Shown here piece by piece: positions 58,201 through 64,000 of a stretch of DNA of 64,000 nt; the first letter of the stretch is position 1; each line of letters begins with the position of its first letter. A program made the position numbers and the translations under genes. Origin of the DNA: CALDTK01 sp965215115 (GTDB taxonomy: Bacteria > Bacteroidota > Bacteroidia > Chitinophagales > Saprospiraceae). Location: NCBI GenBank assembly GCA_965215115.1, contig OZ244050.1, forward strand, positions 4,154,001-4,218,000, read 5' to 3'. The notes beneath the pieces were generated by a model that was not told the origin of the DNA, searched no databases, and worked only from the letters and a program-made list of their open reading frames with translations.

Positions 58201-61200
58201 GTACAGTCGCCGGCTTCGCGGAAGGACAGGGTAACCCGCGACGGGCTAGGACCAGCGGTGTAGGTCCCAGCCGTCCTATCGATCGTCCCGCCCCCGCCTA
58301 CGATCTTAAAGCTGTCGGTACTTGCAGCCGCATTCGGCAGCAGCGTAGTAAGATCGATCGTGCCTCCGAGACAAATATCTGTTTGCCGCTCGACGCGCGA
58401 CTTGACGCGGTCGCGGACGGAGAAGCGAACCTGGACAGTGTCGGCGCAGTCGCCGGTTTCGCGGAAGGACAGTGTGACACGTGCCGGGCTCAGGCCGGCA
58501 GTGTAAATCCCTTGCGCAATCGTCCCGCCCCCGCTCACGATCCTAAAGCTATCCGTGCTCGCGGCGCCGTTCGGCAGGAGCGTAGCAAGATCGACCGTAC
58601 CCCCGAGGCATAGGTCTGATTGAGAATTGACGCTCGACCTGACGCGGTCGCGCACCCAGAAACGTACCTGAATTGTGTCGGTACAGTCGCCCGCCTCGCG
58701 GAAGGATAGGGTGACGCGTGCCGGGCTAGGACCAGCGGTGTAGATGCCACTCGCTATCACCCCGCCCCCGGCGACGATCCTGAAGCTGTCGATGGTCGCG
58801 GCGCCGTTCGGCAGGAGCGTAGCAAGATCGATGGTTCCCCCGAGGCAGACATCTGCTTGCGCCTTGACGCTTGACCGGACGCGGTCGCGCACCGAGAAAC
58901 GTACCTGGATTGTGTCGGTACAGTCGCCGGTTTCGCGGAACGATAGGGTGACACGCGCTGGTTCTTGACCGGCGGTGTAAATTCCCTGCGTGATAGTCCC
59001 GCCCCCACTTACGATCCTGAAGCTGTCGACGGTCGCGGCGGCGTTGGGCAGCAGCCCGGCGAGGTCCACTGTGCCCCCGAGGCAAATGGCGGCCTGTTGC
59101 TCGACGTTCGACTGGACGCGGTCTCGGACCGAGAAGCGGACCTGGACGGTGTCGCGGCAATCGCCCGCCTCGCGGAAGGTTAGGGTGACGCGCGCTGGGC
59201 TTAGACCCGCAGTGTAGATCCCTTGCGCAATCGTCCCGCCCCCGGCAACGATCCTGAAGCTATCCGTGGTCGCTGCTGCGTTGGGCAGCAACTTCGTAAG
59301 GTCGATCGTCCCCCCGAGGCAGATATTCGCCGGGGTCATGGCGCTCGACTTCACGCGATCCCGTACCGAGAAGCGGACTTGAATTGTGTCGGTACAGTCG
59401 CCGGTTTCGCGGAAGGATAGGGTGACGCGCGTCGGGCTCGAGCCAGCGCTGTAGATGCCACTCGCAATCGCCCCGCCCCCGGCGACGATCTCGAAGCTAT
59501 CTACGCTGCCACCCGCCGCAGGAAGAAGGGTACTTAGATCGACCGTGCCCTCGAGGCAGACATCCGCCTGGGGCTTGACGCTCGACTTCACGCGATCTAG
59601 GACCGAGAAGCGGATTTGCACGGTGTCGGTGCAATCGCCGGCCTCGCGAAAGTATAGGGTGACGCGCGTTGGCTCCAAAACGGCGGTGTAAATACCTTGC
59701 GCAATGTTCCCGCCCCCGCTGACGATCCTGAAGCTGTCGGTGGTCGCGGCGCCGTTCGGCAGCAACTTCGCAAGGTCGACCGTCCCCCCGAGGCAGATAT
59801 CCGCCTGGGACTTGGCGCTCGACTTAACGCGATCGCGGACCGAGAAACGTACCTGGATTGTGTCGGTACAGTCGCCGGCCTCGCGGAAGGACAACGTCAC
59901 GCGGCCCGCACTCGAGCCAGCGATATAGGTCTGGGCCGTCCTATCGATGGTCCCGCCCCCGCCTACGATCTTGAAGGAGTCCGTGGTTGCGGCGCCGTTC
60001 GGCAGCAGTGCCGTGAGATCAATGGTCTCCCCGAGGCAGATGTCGGCTTGCAGTTTGACGCCCGAGGCAACGCGGTCGCGCACCGAGAAGCGGACCTGGA
60101 CGGTGTCGCGGCAGTCGCCGGCCTCGCGGAAGGACAGCGTGATACGCCCTGCGCTTGGACCGGTGGTGTAGACGCCCTGCGAAATGGCCCCGCCACCGCT
60201 CACGATCCTGAAGCTGTCGACGGTCGCGGCGGCGTCCGGCAGCAGTGCCGCGAGGTCGACCGTGCCCTCGAGGCAGATGTCGGGCTGTGGTTTGACGTCC
60301 GACCGAACGCGGTCGCGCACCGAGAAGCGGACTTGACGGTGTCGCGGCAGTCGCCGGCCTCGCGGAAGGACAACGTCACGCGGCCCGCACTCGAGCCAGC
60401 GAGCCGTCCTATCGATGGTCCCGCCCCCGCCTACGATCTTGAAGGAGTCCGTGGTCGCGGCGGCGTCCGGCAGCAGTGCCGCGAGGTCGACCGTGCCCTC
60501 GAGGCAGATGTCGGGCTGTGGTTTGACGTCCGACCGAACGCGGTCGCGCACCGAGAAGCGGACTTGCACGGTGTCGCGGCAGTCGCCGGCCTCGCGGAAG
60601 GACAACGTCACGCGGCCCGCACTCGAGCCAGCGATATAGGTCTGGGCCGTCCTATCGATGGTCCCGCCCCCGCCTACGATCTTGAAGGAGTCCGTGGTTG
60701 CGGCGCCGTTCGGCAGCAGTGCCGCGAGGTCGACCGTGCCCCCGAGGCAGATGTCGGCCTGTTGATTGACTTCCGACTTCGTCCTGGCTCGGACCGAGAA
60801 GCGGACTTGCACGGTGTCGCGGCAGTCGCCAGCTTCGCGGAAGGACAGCGTGACACGCCCCGGAGTCGTGCCCGTGGTGTAGACGCCCTGCGCAATGGCC
60901 CCGCCCCCGCTCACGACTTGGAAGCTGTCGACGGTCGCGGCGGCGTTCGGCAGCAACGCGGCGAGGTCGACCGTGCCCCCGAGGCAGATGTCGGCCTGTG
61001 CCTTCACGTCCGACTTGACGCGGTCGCGCACCGAGAAGCGGACTTGCACGGTGTCGCGGCAGTCGCCAGCTTCTCGGAAGGACAGCGTGACACGCCCCGG
61101 AGTCGTGCCCGTGGTGTAGACGCCCTGCGCGATGGCCCCGCCCCCGCTCACGATCCTGAAGCTGTCGACGGTCGCGGCGGCGTTTGGCAGGAGTGTAGTA

Positions 61201-62292
61201 AGATCGACCGTGCCCCCGAGGCAGATGTCGGCCTGGGGCTTGACGTCCGATCTAACGCGGTCGCGCACCGAAAAGCGGACCTGGACGGTGTCGCGGCAGT
61301 CGCCGACCTCGCGGAACGACAGCGTGACGCGCGTCGGGCTCGAGCCGGTAGTATAGACGCCCTGCGCGATGGCCCCGCCCCCGCTCACGACCCTGAAGCT
61401 GTCGACGGTTGCGGCGGCGTTTGGCAGCAGCGCGGCGAGATCGACCGTGCCCCCGAGGCAGATGTCGGGCTGTGGTTTGACGTCCGACCGAACGCGGTCG
61501 CGCACCGTGAAGCGGACCTGGACGGTGTCGCGGCAGTCGCCGGCCTCGCGGAAGGACAGCGTGACACGCCCTGCGCTAGGACCGGTGGTGTAGACGCCCT
61601 GCGCAATGGCCCCGCCGCCGCTCACGACCTGAAAGCTGTCGACGGTCGCGGCTCCGTTCGGCAGCAGCACCGCGAGGTCGACCGTGCCCCCGAGGCAGAT
61701 GTCGGCCTGTTGATTGACGTCCGACTTGGTCCTGGCTCGGACCGAGAAGCGGACCTGCACGCTGTCGCGGCAGTCGCCCGCCTCGCGGAAGGACAGCGTG
61801 ACACGCCCGGGAGTCGTGCCCGTGGTGTAGACGCCCTGCGCGATTGCCCCGCCGCCGCTCACGACCTGGAAGCTGTCGACGGTCGCGGCGGCGTTTGGCA
61901 GGAGCGCCGCGAGGTCGACCGTGCCCCCGAGGCAGATGTCGGCCTGTTGATTGACATCCGACTTCGTCCTGGCTCGGACCGAGAAGCGGACTTGCACGGT
62001 GTCGCGGCAGTCGCCCGCCTCGCGGAACGACAGCGTGACGCGCCCGGGAGTCGTGCCCGTGGTGTAGACGCCCTGCGCGATTGCCCCGCCGCCGCTCACG
62101 ACCTGGAAGCTGTCGACGGTCGCGGCGGCGTTTGGCAGGAGCGCCGCGAGGTCGACCGTGCCCCCGAGGCAGATGTCGGCCTGTGCCTTCACGTCCGACT
62201 TGACGCGGTCGCGCACCGAGAAGCGGACCTGGACGGTGTCGCGGCAGTCGCCGGCCTCGCGGAAGGACAGCGTGACACGCGTCGGGCTCGAG
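55272..62292 (-). CDS. Second giant repeat protein, middle segment (frame 2)
   Basis: About 2,340 residues in one open frame. From its N-terminal side it has 23 tandem 79-81-residue units (ICLGGTVDLAALLPNAAA, DSFxIVSGGG, GRVTLSFREAGDC, VQVRFSVRDR). A short transition follows, then larger Cys modules that include two similar copies of GVWSFGGSPLPDK about 960 bases apart. It runs into a stop at 55170 after a stretch of about 30 non-homologous, arginine-rich residues beyond the frameshift near 55272. At the N-terminal side the frame connects to the next segment only if one extra A near 62293 is removed. One unit (about 60336-60402) is read out of frame because of two compensating deletions. Confidence 0.85.
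57151..57484. repeat. 334-bp perfect duplicate, copy 1
   Basis: Identical base for base to 58111-58444, 960 bases away (four repeat units). The flanking units on both sides differ, so this is a local duplication or gene-conversion tract within the array. Confidence 0.9.
58111..58444. repeat. 334-bp perfect duplicate, copy 2
   Basis: Second copy of the tract at 57151-57484. The identity ends at GTGTCGG, after which the copies read TACAG and CGCAG. Confidence 0.9.
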
Positions 62293-62293
62293 A

Positions 62294-64000
62294 CCGGTAG
62301 TGTAGACGCCCTGCGCGATGGCCCCGCCCCCGCTCACGACCCTGAAGCTGTCGACGGTTGCGGCGGCGTTTGGCAGCAGCGCGGCGAGATCGACCGTGCC
62401 CCCGAGGCAGATGTCGGGCTTTGGTTTGACGTCCGACCGAACGCGGTCGCGCACCGTGAAGCGGACCTGGACGGTGTCGCGGCAGTCGCCAGCTTCTCGG
62501 AAGGACAGCGTGACGCGCGTCGGGCTCGAGCCGGTAGTATAGACGCCCTGCGCGATGGCCCCGCCCCCGCTCACGATCCTGAAGCTGTCGACGGTCGCGG
62601 CGGCGTTCGGCAGCAGCGCGGCGAGATCGACCGTGCCCCCGAGGCAGATGTCGGCTTGTTGATTGACATCCGACTTGGTCCTGGCTCGGACCGAGAAGCG
62701 GACCTGGACGGTGTCGCGGCAGTCGCCAGCTTCGCGGAAGGACAGCGTCACGCGGGCCGCACCCGAACCAGCGGTGTAGGTCCGAGCCGTCCTATCAATG
62801 GTCCCGCCCCCACTCACGATCCTGAAACTATCGGTAACGGAGCCGGCGTCCGGCAGCAGCGCAGTGAGACCAATGGTCTCCCCGACGCAGATATCAGGCT
62901 GTGAATTGACTTCAGATTTTGTGAGCGCCCTAACGGCGAAGGTCACGGAGCTCGGCTTCGTGCAATCGCCCGCGGGCGTGTACGTAATCGTAACCGCGGT
63001 CTGGGCCGTGGGCGGGGCGATGTAGTTGCCGCCGGAAAAGGTCCCGCCCCCGGCCGTGACGCTGAACAGGGCCGGGTCGCTCGCGCCGGCGAGGAAGGCC
63101 GAGAGCGGGACGCTCGCCCCGACACACTGCTCGCCGGGGTTGGTGAGCGGGGCCTCGGTCCGGGCCTTGATCGCGAAGGTCACCGAGCTCGGCTTCGTGC
63201 AGTCGCCCGCGGGCGTGTACGTGACTGTGACCGCGGTCTGGGCCGTGGTCGGGGCGACGTAGTTGCCGCCGGAAAAGCTCCCGCCACCGGCCGAGACGCT
63301 AAATAGGGCCGGGTCGCTCGCGCCGGCCAGGAAGGCCGAGAGCGGGACGCTCGCCCCGACGCACTGCTCGCCGGGGTTGGTGAGCGGGGTCTCGGCGCGG
63401 GCCTTGACGGCGAAGGTCACGGAGCTCGGCTTCGTGCAGTCGCCCGCGGGCGTGTACGTGACCGTGACCGCGGCCTGGGCCGTGGTCGGCGCGATGTAGT
63501 TGCCGCCGGAAAAGCTCCCGCCCCCGGCCGTGACGCTGAACAGGGCCGGGTCGCTTGCGCCGGCCAGGAAGGCCGTGAGTGGGACGCTCGCCCCGACGCA
63601 CTGCTCGCCGGGGTTGGTGAGCGGGGTCTCGGCGCGGGCCTTGATCGCGAAGGTCACCGAGCTCGGCTTCGTGCAGTCGCCCGCGGGCGTGTACGTGACC
63701 GTGACCGCGGCCTGGGCCGTGGTCGGCGCGACGTAGTTGCCGCCGGAAAAGCTCCCGCCACCGGCCGAGACGCTAAATAGGGCCGGGTCGCTCGCGCCGG
63801 CGAGGAAGGCCGTGAGTGGGACGCTCGCCCCGACGCACTGCTCGCCGGGGTTGGTGAGCGGGGTCTCGGCGCGGGCCTTGACGGCAAAGGTTACGGAGCT
63901 CGGCTTCGTGCAGTCGCCCGCGGGCGTGTACGTGACCGTGACTGAACTCTGGGCCGTGGGCGGCGCGATGTAATTGCCGCCGGAAAAGCTCCCGCCGCCG
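62294..64000 (-). CDS. Second giant repeat protein, N-terminal-most segment in window (frame 1, continues right)
   Basis: Open frame that enters from beyond the right edge. From 64000 leftwards it has more than four copies of a 79-residue repeat (NPGEQCVGASVPLTAFLAG, SDPALFSV, AGGGSFSGGNYIAP, VTYTPAGDCTKPSSVTFAVK) and then three units of the second repeat type. Near 62293 the frame slips: after GVYTTG the residues become unrelated (LEPDACHAV), and the expected SSPTRVTLSF is found in the next frame. The N terminus and signal peptide are outside the window, so the whole gene is longer than 16.4 kb. Confidence 0.8.
62915..64000 (-). repeat. Second tandem array, 237-bp unit, continuing past the right edge
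   Basis: At least 4.5 nearly identical 237-bp units; the same landmark recurs at 63026, 63263, 63500 and 63737. The unit sequence differs from the 26-unit array but has a similar length and the same two-cysteine plan (EQCVG and GDCTK). Confidence 0.92.

Larger units (their letters stand above)
56730..62915 (-). repeat. Tandem array of 26 units, 237-243 bp each, in the second giant gene
   Basis: I count 26 DSF-containing units of 79 residues, or 81 where TIDRTA-x-TY replaces the shorter TIAQGIY loop. Each has two cysteines (ICLGG and GDC). Neighbouring units are highly similar at DNA level, most so at 60.2-62.9 kb, which points to recent expansion or conversion. Confidence 0.92.

Noticed and set aside
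59697..62300. 867-codon open frame on the plus strand
   Set aside because: It is the antisense of the 26-unit array. Units divisible by three keep this frame open; its composition (GVAAVAGLAEGQRD-type repeats) is a mirror of the real protein.
56730..64000. CRISPR-like regular repetition
   Set aside because: Units are 237-243 bp, contiguous, protein-coding and without unique spacers.

Overview
The window looks like chromosomal DNA of a high-GC member of the Bacteroidota, plausibly a Saprospiria/Lewinella-type marine bacterium. The evidence is two giant cell-surface proteins with gliding-associated type IX secretion (T9SS) type B C-terminal domains, a PorP/SprF-family protein, a Wzi/RemB-type outer-membrane barrel, and TAnnTTTG-type -7 promoter boxes, which are characteristic of this phylum. 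The lineage is inferred; no 16S gene is present. Every protein gene is on the minus strand. Only the initiator tRNA is on the plus strand.

Region 1 (1 to about 26.9 kb) is a surface-polysaccharide locus read right to left. It starts with a nucleotide-sugar dehydrogenase, a multi-SLBB polysaccharide export protein, a GDP-fucose-synthase-like enzyme, a Wzz-like chain-length protein, a Wzx flippase, a glycosyltransferase, a Wzy-like polymerase, an FkbM methyltransferase, two more glycosyltransferases and a secreted beta-helix protein. Next comes a complete set for an amidinated L-fucosamine: LfnA-like amidotransferase, HisH2, HisF2, FnlA, FnlB, FnlC and the WbuB-like transferase. After one more glycosyltransferase a new promoter drives a small fatty-acid-synthase-like cassette (ACP, KAS III, ketoreductase, KAS III) that runs into a PglD-type sugar N-acyltransferase and a DegT-family sugar aminotransferase cut by the left edge. 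The cassette probably makes an unusual acyl group (for example 3-hydroxyacyl) for an amino sugar. Most junctions overlap by 1 to 4 bases (ATGA, GTGA, TTGA, TAGTG, TAATG), so translation is probably coupled. The part from about 13.7 to 23 kb is visibly AT-richer and is probably an exchangeable serotype module.

Region 2 (26.9 to 34.6 kb) has an 800-base gene-free stretch, metH, the Wzi/RemB-like barrel, initiator tRNA-Met with its terminator, and a PorP/SprF-like gene. Region 3 (34.6 to 47.5 kb) has a 2,855-residue T9SS surface protein (HYR-like, IgGFc-binding-like and 22 Cys-containing repeats), tRNA-Ala(GGC), priA and a histone-deacetylase-family gene. Region 4 (47.5 to 64 kb) is a second, larger T9SS repeat protein that runs off the right edge. 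It contains 26 tandem 79-81-residue repeats, then a second tandem family of similar period. Its frame is interrupted twice by single-base shifts, and one repeat unit carries a pair of compensating deletions.

The most striking unexplained signal is a short DNA word, GTTTTGGCGAAAGC. It occurs ten times exactly, with about 18 near copies, on both strands, in several different codon phases of unrelated genes and once between genes beside a tRNA terminator. It is missing from the AT-rich polysaccharide module and from the young tandem array. This behaves like a DNA-level recognition or uptake word rather than a protein motif.
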